NCBI GenBank assembly: GCA_947630865.1
Contig: CANRJE010000031.1
Location: forward strand, 1-12,503
Direction: 5' to 3'
Source: an uncultured Bacilli bacterium
GTDB taxonomy: Bacteria; Bacillota_I; Bacilli_A; RF39; UBA660
Length of the DNA: 12,503 nt
A program made the translations under genes and the position numbers. Under the pieces are notes generated by a model. The model searched no databases, was not told the origin of the DNA, and saw only the letters and a program-made list of their open reading frames with translations. Below, one piece after another: positions 12,500 through 12,503 of the stretch. Position 1 is the stretch's first letter. Each line of letters begins with the position of its first letter.

Positions 12500-12503
12500 G
12501 AGA
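12498..12503 (+). CDS. Start of a gene cut by the right edge (Met-Arg...)
   Basis: Only ATG AGA is visible. An AAGGAG site lies 11 nt before the ATG, and the start sits in the 16-bp inverted repeat described above. Product unknown. If the upstream RNA is of raiA type, a ribosome-hibernation-promoting factor is expected, which is a guess from context. Confidence 0.5.

Noticed and set aside
1..12503. CRISPR array, insertion sequence or transposase
   Set aside because: I saw no regularly spaced repeats, no transposase-like frame and no terminal inverted repeats with target duplications. The only repeats are protein-level Ig repeats and short hairpins.

Overview
The window is strongly AT-rich and reads as a low-GC Gram-positive (Firmicutes/Bacilli-type) chromosome. 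TGG is used for Trp and TGA ends several genes (der, the lipid-kinase-like gene, ylbJ), so the standard bacterial code applies and not the Mycoplasma code. MurD, a Lon/PDZ protease (YlbL), SpoVIF and YlbJ point to a walled organism with a sporulation heritage. My inference is an uncultured gut-type Bacilli lineage; no single feature fixes the genus.

Layout. Positions 1-1275 (minus) hold a membrane-anchored protein with four bacterial Ig-like repeats, cut by the left edge. Positions 1364-6801 are a run of eight minus-strand genes, in order of transcription: ylbL (sporulation/SOS-type membrane protease), a flavodoxin-fold protein, an exported glucosaminidase-like hydrolase, a small membrane protein, der (ribosome-assembly GTPase), a 66-aa helical protein, spoVIF and a diacylglycerol-kinase-family enzyme. 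Internal promoters and weak terminators suggest three or more transcripts. Divergent from ylbL is ylbJ (6842-7774, plus); the two are also neighbours in Bacillus subtilis. A lone type IV prepilin-like gene (7767-8264) converges on ylbJ. A murD / DUF1653 / enolase operon (11249-8410, minus) ends at a good hairpin terminator and is divergent from rdgB (11346-11924, plus).

Right end. Two tRNA genes follow, tRNA-Ile2 (CAT anticodon, lysidine type) and tRNA-Leu (TAG), then tandem terminators. After them lies a gene-free stretch (about 12185-12497) that looks like an independently transcribed structured RNA: its own promoter, several good helices, a relatively GC-rich core in an AT-rich background, and a 15-bp terminator stem. 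It ends in a 16-bp perfect inverted repeat that contains the Shine-Dalgarno (SD) sequence and start codon of the next gene, of which only ATG AGA is visible. This is the most interesting part of the window. A raiA-type ncRNA upstream of a ribosome-hibernation gene is my leading but unproven guess.

A second pattern runs through the window. Genes next to promoters (murD, rdgB, ylbL, the flavodoxin gene) have the -10 box only 16-17 nt before the start codon and use an SD of the GGTGAT type 3-5 nt from the start. Genes inside operons use ordinary GGAGG-like SDs.
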